Of a stretch of 64,000 nt of DNA, positions 10,328-18,704 are shown piece by piece. The stretch lies in NCBI RefSeq assembly GCF_037076565.1, contig NZ_AP029028.1:3782001-3846000 (forward strand). The letters run 5' to 3'. Positions within the stretch are counted from its first letter, which is position 1. Each line of letters opens with the position of its first letter. The notes under the pieces were generated by a model. It was given only the letters and a program-made list of their open reading frames with translations, searched no databases and was not told the origin of the DNA. This stretch comes from Herbaspirillum sp. DW155 (GTDB lineage: Bacteria > Pseudomonadota > Gammaproteobacteria > Burkholderiales > Burkholderiaceae_D). The position numbers and the translations under genes were made by a program.

Positions 10328-11793
10328 CAGGCGCAGGTAATTTGCAGATGGTCGATGGCGCAGAAGCCAAGCAATGCGCTCATTTTTCTCTGTAGCCACT
10401 TTTGTACGCTGGCATAGGCGTTCAAGCCCGGTAAAAGCGCGCGCAAGCGCGCCACCAGCAGGGCAATCTTCTTCATGTTCTGGGCCGCCGCCGCCAACAA
10501 GCACTGCTCGGCGACCTTGCGCAAGCCGCGCATGCGGGCATAGCGATGTCCGTGCAATTGCTTGGCGTCGGCGAAGCTGCGTTCTACCGTTTCCTTGCGT
10601 CGGGCATAGATGCGCTTGCCCCATTCGGTACGACGCCGATCATCCACCTTCTCCTTGGAACGCTCCCACACATGGCGCGTCACCACCTTGACCGCATTGG
10701 CGCTATTGGTGCATTGCTCGCGTACCTTGCAGCCCCGGCATTGTTCAGGCTTGGATTTGTATTCCCGATACCCCTGCCGATTGGTGGTGCTGTAGTGCAA
10801 GGACTGGCCCTGCGGGCAGATGTATTCGTCACGGTAGGCATCGTACTCATACGCCCGTTTAAAGAATGTCCCCGGCTTGTGGTTGGGTGTGCGGTAGCCC
10901 ATCACGCCGCTGATCTCGCGATTCTCCAGTCCCTGGCAGACGGCCGGTGTGAAATAGCCAGCATCCAGGCCAACGGCCTGTACATCAAATCCGAACGTCT
11001 GGCGCTGACGATCCAGGCGTGCCAGATAAGGTTGACTGTCATGGACTGAGGCGGGCGTGACATGGGTATCGGTAATGATGCAATGCTTGGCATCGACGGT
11101 GCGGTGATCCAGGTAGAAGAAGCCCTTGGGCTTGTCGTCGCGCACCATGTAGCCGCTCTCGGGATCGGTGCGACTAACCTTGATCTCTTTGGTGGGCGGC
11201 TCATCATCATCGTCACGTTTGAGCGGCTTCTTGCCATGCTCGGCACGGTCGATATCCACAGCCGCATCCAGTTCGGCCAGATAGGCCGAGGGTGTCTGGG
11301 CAACTTGAACGTAGTCGAACTTGTTCTTGTTGGCGTTGGCCTTGAGGTGGGTGCTGTCGCTGTAGAGCACACGGCCATCGACCATGCCGCGTCCAATGGC
11401 CTGGCGCACGATCTCGTCGAAGATGTCTTGATAGACGGTGGTATCAATGAAGCGGCGGCGCCGGTTCTGGGAGAAGGTGGAGGAGTCCGGCACCTTGTCG
11501 GTCAGACGGAATCCGGCAAACCAGCGATAGGCCACGTTGACCTGGACCTCGCGGATGAGCTGGCGCTCGCTGCGGATACCGAAGAGGTAGCCGATGAACA
11601 AGAGCTTGAAGAGTACCACCGGGTCCAGTGCCGGGCGGCCATTGTCGGCGCAATACAGATGCGCCACCTTCTCGCGGATGAACTCGAAATCCACCGCCGC
11701 GTCGATCTTGCGCAGCAGGTGGTCCTTGGGCACGAGCATCTCGATGGTCACCATCTCTAACTCGTGCTGGGCGGCTGTCGGTTTTTTGAGCAT
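10327..11793 (-). CDS. IS1182-family transposase
   Basis: A 488-residue DDE transposase. It has the family N-terminal domain (LVPKDHLLRKIDAAVDF), a first catalytic Asp in YSDSTHLKANANKNKFDYV, a second in VGLDAGYFTP, a cysteine-rich region (CPQGQ, CRGCKVREQC) and the catalytic Glu in ETVERSFADAKQLHGHRYAR. The length is full and no frameshift is seen, so it may be active. The start is ATG at 11793, 53 bases inside the right IS end. A hairpin at 11809-11834 lies between the IS end and this start and may keep out external transcription from gor. Confidence 0.95.
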   Translation of the reverse strand: MLKKPTAAQHELEMVTIEMLVPKDHLLRKIDAAVDFEFIREKVAHLYCADNGRPALDPVVLFKLLFIGYLFGIRSERQLIREVQVNVAYRWFAGFRLTDKVPDSSTFSQNRRRRFIDTTVYQDIFDEIVRQAIGRGMVDGRVLYSDSTHLKANANKNKFDYVQVAQTPSAYLAELDAAVDIDRAEHGKKPLKRDDDDEPPTKEIKVSRTDPESGYMVRDDKPKGFFYLDHRTVDAKHCIITDTHVTPASVHDSQPYLARLDRQRQTFGFDVQAVGLDAGYFTPAVCQGLENREISGVMGYRTPNHKPGTFFKRAYEYDAYRDEYICPQGQSLHYSTTNRQGYREYKSKPEQCRGCKVREQCTNSANAVKVVTRHVWERSKEKVDDRRRTEWGKRIYARRKETVERSFADAKQLHGHRYARMRGLRKVAEQCLLAAAAQNMKKIALLVARLRALLPGLNAYASVQKWLQRKMSALLGFCAIDHLQITCA

Positions 11794-11808
11794 GACCGAT
11801 TAAACAAC

Positions 11809-11834
11809 AAAGCCTTGGCTCTCGCCAGGGCTTT
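11809..11834 (-). terminator. Hairpin between right IS end and transposase start
   Basis: AAAGCCTTGGC and GCCAGGGCTTT form an 11-bp stem (one G-U pair) on a 4-base loop. Read from gor toward the transposase it is followed by TTTGTTGTTTAATC, a weak T-tract. It probably shields the transposase from outside transcripts or sequesters its leader. Confidence 0.6.
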
Positions 11835-11846
11835 GTCATCAATCTG

Positions 11847-11871
11847 AACGGGGATGCCATGCATCCCCGTT
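11847..11871. repeat. Right copy of the 25-bp hairpin flanking the IS
   Basis: Identical to 10256-10280. It is followed by TTCTTCT, the T-rich tail that the ancestral plus-strand terminator of pldA would have used; the left copy has lost that tail to the insertion. Confidence 0.85.
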
Positions 11872-11899
11872 TCTTCTGGCGCCGCTGATGGAGGACCGC

Positions 11900-13267
11900 T
11901 CAGGTCACCGGCGTGCGCATGGTCACGAATTCCTCGGCGGAGGTCGGATGGATGCCGATGGTGGTATCGAACTGCGCCTTGGTGGCACCGCATTGCAGGG
12001 CCACCGCAAAGCCCTGGATCACCTCGCCGGCATCGCCGCCGACCATGTGCACGCCGAGCACCCGGTCGGTCTTCGAATCGACCACAAGCTTCATAAAGGT
12101 ACGTTCGGTATTGCGCGAGAGGGTGTTCTTGAGCGGCTTGAAGTCCGTTCTGAATATTTTTACTTCACCATGCTCGCGACGCGCCTGTTCTTCGGTCAGC
12201 CCCACGGTGCCGACATTGGGATGACTGAACACTGCTGTCGGAATATTGCGATAGGACATGCTGCGCTCGCCCTGGCCGAACAGGCGCGACACCACGACCA
12301 TCGCCTCGGCCAGCGCCACGGGGGTGAGCGCCACGCGGTCGATCACGTCGCCCACGGCCAGAATCGAGGGCACGCTGCTCTCGAAGTGTTCATTGACCAC
12401 CACGGCACCGTTTTCCTTCAGGGCCACACCGGCCTTCTCCAGCCCCAGGCCGCGCGTATTGGGTGTGCGTCCGGTGGCAAACAGCACGCATTCGGCGGCC
12501 AGCGTTTCGCCATTGGTCAGGCGCACCTGCTTGACGCTTTCTTCCCCGGCGTGGGCTGCCTCGATGGCATCGATGCTGGCGTTGAAGACCAGCCGGATGC
12601 CCTTCTTGCCCATTTCATCGGCCAGATGCATGCCCAGGTCCGCATCCATGTTGCGCAGCAGGCGCTCACGGCGAACCACCAGCGTCACCTCGCTGCCCAG
12701 GCCGTTGAGGATGGACGCCAGTTCCACCGCGATATAGCCGGCGCCCAGCACCACTGCGCGCTTGGGCAGCCCCTTCAGGTGAAAGAAATCATCGGAGGTG
12801 ATACCCAGCTCACTGCCCGTAATCTGCGGCTTGTCGGGATGGCCGCCCGTGGCCACCAGGATGTGGCGGGCCGTGAAGCGCTGGCCATCGACGTTGACGG
12901 TATGGGCATCCTCCACCGTCGCAAAGCCGCGATGCAGGCTGACGTTGGCGCCCTCCAGCAGACGCTGGTAGATGCCGTTCAAGTGGGCGATCTCGCGGTC
13001 CTTGTTGGCGATCAGGGCCGACCAGTCGAAGCTCGGCTGGCCGGGCAGGGTCCAGCCATACCCTGCGGCATCGGCGAAATCCTCATGGAAATGCGCACTG
13101 TAGGACATCAGCTTCTTGGGAATGCAGCCGACGTTGACGCAGGTGCCGCCCAGATCGCCCTTCTCGGCCAGCCCGACGCGGGCCCCGGCCTGGCCGGCGA
13201 AGCGCGCCGCGCGCACGCCACCGGAACCGCCACCGATGGTGAAGAGGTCGTAATCGTATTGGCTCAT
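11900..13267 (-). CDS. gor: Glutathione-disulfide reductase
   Basis: A 455-residue NADPH-dependent flavoenzyme that regenerates reduced glutathione in the cytosol. The FAD loop GGGSGGVRAARFA is at residues 13-25. The redox-active pair is Cys43 and Cys48 in GGTCVNVGCIPKK, the second nucleotide-binding loop is VVLGAGYIAVELAS, and the C-terminal catalytic HPTSAEEF ends the protein. All key residues are present. It lies 74 bases after the ABC permease gene on the same strand, so some read-through is possible. Its own terminator downstream is the hairpin duplicated by the IS. Confidence 0.96.
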   Translation of the reverse strand: MSQYDYDLFTIGGGSGGVRAARFAGQAGARVGLAEKGDLGGTCVNVGCIPKKLMSYSAHFHEDFADAAGYGWTLPGQPSFDWSALIANKDREIAHLNGIYQRLLEGANVSLHRGFATVEDAHTVNVDGQRFTARHILVATGGHPDKPQITGSELGITSDDFFHLKGLPKRAVVLGAGYIAVELASILNGLGSEVTLVVRRERLLRNMDADLGMHLADEMGKKGIRLVFNASIDAIEAAHAGEESVKQVRLTNGETLAAECVLFATGRTPNTRGLGLEKAGVALKENGAVVVNEHFESSVPSILAVGDVIDRVALTPVALAEAMVVVSRLFGQGERSMSYRNIPTAVFSHPNVGTVGLTEEQARREHGEVKIFRTDFKPLKNTLSRNTERTFMKLVVDSKTDRVLGVHMVGGDAGEVIQGFAVALQCGATKAQFDTTIGIHPTSAEEFVTMRTPVT

Positions 13268-13307
13268 GGTTTCTCCAGAGAGTGGCCGCAGCCCCCTGGC
13301 TACGCCC

Positions 13308-13330
13308 TTTGTTGGTCTTTGTTGGTCTTT
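13308..13330. repeat. Short tandem repeat between permease and gor
   Basis: The 10-base unit TTTGTTGGTC is repeated twice in tandem and followed by a further TTT, in the 74-base gap before gor. No role is evident. Confidence 0.6.
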
Positions 13331-13341
13331 GCGTCCTTGCG

Positions 13342-15045
13342 TTATGCGGGCGGAAGGCCGCTTTGCAAGTCCGTCCGGCGCTTGCCATCGAGCGCCCGCA
13401 TCACCAGCAGCACCGGCGCCAGCCCCACCAGCACGATGGAGAAGGCCGGCAGCGCCGCCTCGCCCAGGCGCTCATCGCGCGCCAGGTTGTGCGCGATCAC
13501 GGCCAGGGTATCGGTATCGAAGGGCCGCAACAGCAAGGTGGCCGGCAGTTCCTTGACCACATCGACGAACACCATCAGCGCCGCCACCGCCAGCGAGCGC
13601 CACAACAGCGGCATATGCAGGCGCCAGGCGATCACCGTGCGCGAACTGCCCAGGGTGCGTGCCGCTTCATCGAGGCTGGCCGGAATGCGCGTGTAGCCGG
13701 ACTCCACCGACTGCACCGCAACCGCCGTGAAGCGTACCAGATAGGCATAGATCACGCCCAGCGAGCTGGCCGTGAGGAGCACGCCCAGTCCGGCCGCCGG
13801 CCACACGGCCTGCAGCCAGGCCACCGGCAGCAGGATGCCCACGGCGATGACCGAACCGGGAATCGCATAGCCCATGCCGGCCAGCCGCGCGGTCAGACGC
13901 AGCATCGCGCCCTGCAGGCGCGGCAGGTGGGTGGCGCGCAGCGCAAAGCACAGGCCCAGCGCCAGCACGATGGCAGCTCCCGCCGCCATGCCACCGAAGC
14001 GGAAACTGTTCCACACCCAGCCGGCATAACGGAGCAGATCGAAGGCCGGCATCGCCCCATCCGTGCTGCCCCGCTGCCCCGCCCACAGCTGCAACAGGAT
14101 CGCCACCGGCAGCACGAATCCCAGCACCACCGGCAAGCCGCACACCATCCACGCTGCCAGCGTCTGCACCCGCGACAACTGCGGCAGGCGCGCCTCGGCC
14201 CCCTCGCTGCCGCGCGCTCCACGGGCGGCCGCAAAGCGCATGCGGCCCTGCTCGCGCCGTTCCAGCCACAGCAGCACCGCCACGAAGAGCAGCAGCAGCG
14301 AAGCGTACTGGGCGGCGGCGATGCGGTCGTCCAGCACCACCCAGGCCTTGTAGATACCGGTAGTGAAAGTGGTCAATCCGAAATAGGCCGAGACCCCGTA
14401 ATCGGCCAGCGTCTCCATCAGCGCCAGTGCCGCCCCGGCCGCCAGCGCCGGCCGCGCCAGCGGCAAGGCCACGCGCAGGATGCGTTCGGACAGGGGCGTG
14501 CCCAGCATGCGCGCCGCTTCCATCAGGTGCATGCCGCGCTCGCTGAGCGCATTGCGCGCCAGCAGGTAAGCGTAGGGATAGAGCGTGAAGACGAACATGC
14601 ACACCGCGCCGGCCAAGCCGCGCACGTCCATGCGCCAGCCCGGGAACCAGCCGCGCAGCGTGCTCTGCACCGCACCCGCGTATTGCAGGAAATCGGTATA
14701 GGCATAGGCCGATACATAGGCTGGCATGGCCATCGGCAACAACAGGGCCCAGGACAGCCAGCGCCGCCCGCGAAACTCGAACAGGCTCACCGTCACCGCC
14801 GTCGCACCGCCGACGATGACCACGCCCAGCGGCACCATCAGCGCCAGCCAGCCCGAGGTGGCGAGGTAACCGGGCAGCACGGTCTGCATCTGCTGGCGCA
14901 GATTGTCGAGGCCCGCGGCATCCAGCCCGAACCAGGCAGCGAGGATGCCGAAGAGCGGCAAGGCGATCAGGACAGCGAGCAAACCGATGATGTGCATAGG
15001 AGAAGCGGCCAGAAAAAGAATTGCCAGGGGAAGTCGGCGGTCCAT
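13342..15045 (-). CDS. fbpB: Fe(III)-type ABC transporter permease, two fused halves (FbpB family)
   Basis: A 567-residue inner membrane protein with about twelve helices and two binding-protein-dependent permease domains in one chain. EAA-type loops occur at EAARMLGTPLSERILRVALP and DEAARTLGSSRTVIAWRLH. This internal duplication is typical of the FbpB/SfuB ferric iron permeases. The ATPase gene (15105-16250) is divergent and separated by 59 bases. No periplasmic iron-binding protein gene is next to them. The start ATG at 15045 has no obvious ribosome site; a second ATG (MHIIGLL) 16 codons later is an alternative. Confidence 0.87.
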   Translation of the reverse strand: MDRRLPLAILFLAASPMHIIGLLAVLIALPLFGILAAWFGLDAAGLDNLRQQMQTVLPGYLATSGWLALMVPLGVVIVGGATAVTVSLFEFRGRRWLSWALLLPMAMPAYVSAYAYTDFLQYAGAVQSTLRGWFPGWRMDVRGLAGAVCMFVFTLYPYAYLLARNALSERGMHLMEAARMLGTPLSERILRVALPLARPALAAGAALALMETLADYGVSAYFGLTTFTTGIYKAWVVLDDRIAAAQYASLLLLFVAVLLWLERREQGRMRFAAARGARGSEGAEARLPQLSRVQTLAAWMVCGLPVVLGFVLPVAILLQLWAGQRGSTDGAMPAFDLLRYAGWVWNSFRFGGMAAGAAIVLALGLCFALRATHLPRLQGAMLRLTARLAGMGYAIPGSVIAVGILLPVAWLQAVWPAAGLGVLLTASSLGVIYAYLVRFTAVAVQSVESGYTRIPASLDEAARTLGSSRTVIAWRLHMPLLWRSLAVAALMVFVDVVKELPATLLLRPFDTDTLAVIAHNLARDERLGEAALPAFSIVLVGLAPVLLVMRALDGKRRTDLQSGLPPA

Positions 15046-15104
15046 GCGCTACACTGCGCACTCCGAGACAAACGCGAATTGTAACCATTTCACCGAGCCT
15101 GCCC

Positions 15105-16250
15105 ATGTTTCTGGAAGTCGAACACGTCAGCATCCGTTATCCCCGCACTACCCACCCTGCCGTCGAGGCCGTCTCGCTGCACCTGCAGCCGGGCGAGCTG
15201 GGCGCCCTGATCGGCCCCTCCGGCAGTGGCAAGACCAGCCTGCTGCGCGCCGTGGCCGGGCTGGAGCCGGCGCAGTCCGGCCGCATCCGGCTCGACGGAG
15301 AATTGCTGGAAGGCGATGGCGTGCGCGTACCGGCCGAGGAGCGGCGTATCGGGATGGTGTTCCAGGATTTCGCGCTGTTCCCGCATCTGGACGTGGCGGC
15401 CAACATCGGCTTTGGTTTGCGCGGCATGGCGCGGACGCAGCGTGAGGAGATCGTGGCGCAGATGCTGGCGCTGGTCGGACTGCCCCAAGCCGCCTCCAAG
15501 TTTCCGCACCAATTGTCGGGGGGACAGCAGCAGCGCATTGCGCTGGCGCGCGCACTGGCGCCGCAACCGCGCCTGCTGTTGCTGGATGAACCGTTTTCCA
15601 GTCTCGACGTGGAATTGCGCGAACGCCTGGCGCACGATGTGCGTGACATCCTCAAGCGCACCGGCACCACGGCCTTGATGGTGACGCACGACCAGATGGA
15701 AGCCTTTGCCGTGGCCGATGTCGTGGGCGTAATGCGGCAGGGCCGGCTGGAGCAATGGGATACGCCTTACGCGCTCTATCACCGCCCGGCCACGCGCTTT
15801 GCGGCCGATTTCATCGGGCATGGGGTGTTGCTGCGGGGTGAAGTACAGGCGACGGCGGATGCCGGGCCGCAAGGGGAAATCGAAGTCCGCACCGCAGCGG
15901 GCCTCTTGCGCGGGCTGCCGCTGGAGGGCGCAATCAATGCGGGGGGGACGCAGGTCGATGTGCTACTACGCGCTGACGACGTGATGCACGACGACGCCTC
16001 GCCATTGCAGGCGCGCGTGGTACGCAAGTCGTTCCGGGGCGCGCAGTTCCTCTACACCCTGGCGCTGGAGAACGGCCAGCCACTGCTCTCGCTGGTACCC
16101 TCGCATCACGATCACGCGGTGGGGGAATGGATAGGAATCAGGCTGGAAGTGACGCATTTGGTGACGTTTCCGAGCATGGAATCGTCATTGGCGGCGGCGC
16201 CCTCCGCCACGGTGGCAACCACCCCGGCGGCGGCAGGCAGCACCGCCTGA
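15105..16250 (+). CDS. fbpC: Fe(III)-type ABC transporter ATPase (FbpC family)
   Basis: A 381-residue ABC ATPase with Walker A GPSGSGKT (residues 37-44), Q-loop FQDFALFPHL, signature LSGGQQQR, Walker B LLLLDEPFSSLD and switch histidine in VTHDQMEA. After residue 240 there is a TOBE-like regulatory domain, as in FbpC. It would power the divergent two-domain permease. The C-terminal tail SSLAAAPSATVATTPAAAGSTA is low in complexity. The start at 15105 was chosen because MFLEVEHVSIRYP begins the domain; the upstream open frame has no homology. Confidence 0.9.
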   Translation: MFLEVEHVSIRYPRTTHPAVEAVSLHLQPGELGALIGPSGSGKTSLLRAVAGLEPAQSGRIRLDGELLEGDGVRVPAEERRIGMVFQDFALFPHLDVAANIGFGLRGMARTQREEIVAQMLALVGLPQAASKFPHQLSGGQQQRIALARALAPQPRLLLLDEPFSSLDVELRERLAHDVRDILKRTGTTALMVTHDQMEAFAVADVVGVMRQGRLEQWDTPYALYHRPATRFAADFIGHGVLLRGEVQATADAGPQGEIEVRTAAGLLRGLPLEGAINAGGTQVDVLLRADDVMHDDASPLQARVVRKSFRGAQFLYTLALENGQPLLSLVPSHHDHAVGEWIGIRLEVTHLVTFPSMESSLAAAPSATVATTPAAAGSTA

Positions 16251-16308
16251 TCCACCCCGGCCGCCCTCCCCAGCGCATCCACCACCAGCCAGTCCAAGGC
16301 GCGACGCA

Positions 16309-16539
16309 TCAGCCGCGCGCCTTCGACAGCACCACCAGCCAGCGGCGCAGCAACAGGATTTCCACGTGGCCGGGCTCGATGCCGGCGCTGCACTCGATCA
16401 CCGGATTGACCCGGTAACGGCGCACGTAGGTATCACGGCAGATGAAGATTTCGCGGCGACCCAGGCGGATGGCCAGCGAAGACGGGGTGGACGATGCAAC
16501 AGCGAAGCGAGCGTCGGAAGCAAGATCAAAGTGGGTCAT
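16309..16539 (-). CDS. Small hypothetical protein behind a LexA-like box
   Basis: A 76-residue basic protein that I do not recognise. It is supported by a good Shine-Dalgarno (AGAGGAA) ahead of the ATG and by the AT-rich regulatory stretch 48 bases upstream that holds a LexA-type site. No signal peptide or membrane helix is obvious; a cluster RRWLVVLSK ends the chain. The segment REIFICRDTYVRRYRVNPVIEC contains two cysteines. Possible damage-inducible small protein, but the coding call itself is moderate because it lacks homology evidence. Confidence 0.5.
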   Translation of the reverse strand: MTHFDLASDARFAVASSTPSSLAIRLGRREIFICRDTYVRRYRVNPVIECSAGIEPGHVEILLLRRWLVVLSKARG

Positions 16540-16582
16540 GGCAGCGATTCCTCTTCTTGTCGATAGGAGGCTTCACTTTAGC

Positions 16583-16626
16583 ACAGTACTGTATGAATAC
16601 ACAGTATTTTTTATACAGTACTGTAT
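16583..16626 (-). promoter_or_regulatory. LexA-type SOS box plus repeated half-sites
   Basis: Bases 16587-16606 read TACTGTATGAATACACAGTA, which fits CTGT-N8-ACAG. The 12-mer ACAGTACTGTAT starts at 16615 and recurs at 16583 in near-identical context, giving a second half-site about 30 bases away. The stretch is far richer in A+T than its surroundings. It lies upstream of the 76-codon gene and downstream (convergent side) of the TAXI receptor gene. Confidence 0.7.
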
Positions 16627-16680
16627 TCACCATGGCGAGCATACAACAACCCGGCCGCCCGGCCCGATGGCGCGTGGCGC

Positions 16681-18072
16681 TCAGGCCACACCCGCCGCCA
16701 GGCGGGCGCGGACGAAGCCGATATGTTCCCGCAGCACGTAGAACTGGTCGGCAAAGGCCAGGGGCATCTTCATGCGATTGACCGCAATCTCGATCTCATC
16801 CAGGCGCCTGAGCATCTCGGCCTGCTCTTGCGGCGACTCGCGCGAGAGTCCGCGTTCCAGCGCGATCAGTTCGCCATACCAGCGATAGATGCGCGAGCGC
16901 ACGCGCCAGCCATAGAGCATCGGCACCAGCCTGATCCCCGGAATCAGCAACAGGATCACTGGCAGCACGATCACCACTGCACGGTCCAGCAGGCTGGCCA
17001 TCCAGAACGGCAAGGTGCGGTAGAAGAAGGTCTTGCCGGACTTGTAGTAGCGCGCCGCATCGTCGCTGATCGGATATTCATGCTCCAGCGGCGCCGGGAA
17101 TTCCCCGGCCTTCTGCATCACGTTGGCCTTGCCGTGCACCTCGCGCGCCGCTGCGATCAACAGGTCCGAGAGCGCCGGATGCAGGTCGTCCCGCGCCACC
17201 AGCTCGGCCGTGGGGGCGATCAGTTGCGTATCGCGTGCCGGCAGGTTGCGCGCCAGGTCGAACACGCCCATGGGCATCTTCAGCGTATTGAGATAGCGGA
17301 AGCGCCGCACGTAGGCCTCGGCCTGAGAAAAATCCAGAATCCGGATGCCGGGCGCGCGCAGCAGCTTGCCCATGGTCGCCACCGAGACCGAATCGCCCAT
17401 CAGGAAGGCCGCGTCGATCTTGCCGCTGGTCAGCTCCTGTGCGGCTTCATCGCCGCCGATGTTCAACAGCTGGGTACTGCCGCCCGGCTCCACGCCATTG
17501 GCTTTGAGCAGGGTCGCGGCCAATACGCTGGAACCGCTGCCCTGCCCGCCAATGGCAATGCGCTTGCCGGCCAGTTCCGACAATTGCCGCAGCGGCGGCG
17601 CCGGGCGGCCATCCGGGCGCGGCGGCGGGACGCGGTAATACACCGACACCGGCACGTAGGAAATGCTGCCCAGCGACACCAGCGGTTCCAGTGCCTCGGC
17701 CGGCACGGCACTGGCCAGGCCGCCCTGCACGAAACCGACGTCGACGTTCTGGTCCGGGTCGGCCAGGCGCTTGAGGTTGTCCAGCGAGCCGCCGGTCTCG
17801 ACGATATCAAGGCGGATGCCATCGCGCGCCAGCAGCGTCTTGTAGCGCTCGGCCACGCGCCAGAAATTGCTGTCCTTGGGACCGGCGGCAATCGTGATGG
17901 AAGACGGCGGGGCCGGCCGGATCAGCCAGATCACCAGCCACGCGCCGATCAGGATCAGCAGGATGATGGGACCGAAGCTGACGGCCAGATCGCGCCACGA
18001 GATGGCCACGAAGCGCGCCCGGATGCGGGTGGCCGAGGGCGCATAGGCGGAGAGTTTCTTGTCGTTGGGCAT
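16681..18072 (-). CDS. TAXI-family TRAP transporter solute receptor, membrane anchored
   Basis: A 463-residue protein. A membrane helix near residues 30-52 anchors a periplasmic TAXI-type binding domain (about 58-340; ITIAAGPKDSNFW, GGSLDNLKRL, VGFVQGG, IAIGGQGSGSS). Another helix near 365-385 is followed by a cytosolic, helical tail. In most TRAP systems the receptor is soluble and a 4TM/12TM permease is encoded beside it; neither is true here. The ligand is unknown. It lies 59 bases after cynS on the same strand and could belong to the cyanate operon, but no evidence ties it to cyanate. Confidence 0.85.
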   Translation of the reverse strand: MPNDKKLSAYAPSATRIRARFVAISWRDLAVSFGPIILLILIGAWLVIWLIRPAPPSSITIAAGPKDSNFWRVAERYKTLLARDGIRLDIVETGGSLDNLKRLADPDQNVDVGFVQGGLASAVPAEALEPLVSLGSISYVPVSVYYRVPPPRPDGRPAPPLRQLSELAGKRIAIGGQGSGSSVLAATLLKANGVEPGGSTQLLNIGGDEAAQELTSGKIDAAFLMGDSVSVATMGKLLRAPGIRILDFSQAEAYVRRFRYLNTLKMPMGVFDLARNLPARDTQLIAPTAELVARDDLHPALSDLLIAAAREVHGKANVMQKAGEFPAPLEHEYPISDDAARYYKSGKTFFYRTLPFWMASLLDRAVVIVLPVILLLIPGIRLVPMLYGWRVRSRIYRWYGELIALERGLSRESPQEQAEMLRRLDEIEIAVNRMKMPLAFADQFYVLREHIGFVRARLAAGVA

Positions 18073-18131
18073 GCGCTATTCTAGCCGCGCCACCTCCCTT
18101 TTGGCCGCTCCGCCTTGTAACCCGATGTGAC

Positions 18132-18575
18132 TCAATAGGTCTTGTAGGGCAGGAACTTGCCCGACAGCATCACATTGACGCGATCGCCATTGGGGTCGGC
18201 CTGGCGCTGGATATCCATCTTGAAATCGATGGCGCTCATGATGCCGTCGCCAAATTCTTCGTGGATCAGCTCCTTGATGGTGCTGCCATAGACATTGACG
18301 ATCTCGTACCAGCGATAGATCAGCGGATCGGTCGGCACCGCAGTCGGCAGCGATCCCTTGTAGGGCACGATCTGCAGCCACAGGGTCTCTTCATCGGTGA
18401 GTTCAAACATCTCCTGCGCCACGGCCGCCTGCCTGGCGGTCAGGGTCATCTGGCCCAGCATGGCAGCGGTGGTCCACTCCTTGCTCTGGCCGATGCGCTC
18501 GGCGATCTGGGCCCAGCTCATCTTCTTGCTGACCTTGGCGGTGACGATCTTCTGGGTGACTTGGTTGCGGTCCAT
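18132..18575 (-). CDS. cynS: Cyanate hydratase (cyanase)
   Basis: A 147-residue enzyme converting cyanate and bicarbonate to ammonia and CO2. The N-terminal half is a helix-turn-helix-like domain. The catalytic triad is Arg88, Glu91 (YRWYEIVNVYGSTI) and Ser114 (IMSAIDF), equal to Arg96, Glu99 and Ser122 of E. coli with the same spacing. It acts as a decamer. The ATG at 18575 has AGGAGAG upstream. It follows the ABC ATPase gene by 129 bases, so the transporter genes upstream probably supply cyanate or nitrate-like anions. Confidence 0.97.
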   Translation of the reverse strand: MDRNQVTQKIVTAKVSKKMSWAQIAERIGQSKEWTTAAMLGQMTLTARQAAVAQEMFELTDEETLWLQIVPYKGSLPTAVPTDPLIYRWYEIVNVYGSTIKELIHEEFGDGIMSAIDFKMDIQRQADPNGDRVNVMLSGKFLPYKTY

Positions 18576-18704
18576 GCGCTCTCTCCTTGGGTGGACGAAA
18601 AAGAATATCGACGACACTTTGCAGTCCCTGTCATCGATCCTGACGAAACGGTGCTGCACAATGACGATACAAACTGACGAAATGCCCCATCCACGCGCCC
18701 GGCC

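Larger units (their letters stand above)
10281..11846 (-). mobile_element. IS1182-family insertion sequence, 1566 bp
   Basis: The ends are imperfect inverted repeats: CAGGTTGATGACGAACCCCG at the left and, on the other strand, CAGATTGATGACAAAGCCCT at the right (16 of 20 identical). One full-length transposase fills the element, and both flanks carry the same 25-bp hairpin as a direct repeat. Inside each end is a strong hairpin (10294-10319 and 11809-11834). Members of this family are reported to favour palindromic, terminator-like targets with target duplications of variable length. The intact reading frame suggests a recent arrival. Confidence 0.9.

Noticed and set aside
16632..16781. Short plus-strand frame starting ATG just after the LexA-like region
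   Set aside because: It runs antisense through the end of the TAXI receptor gene, has no ribosome site and shows only the Pro/Arg-rich composition of an antisense GC-rich frame.
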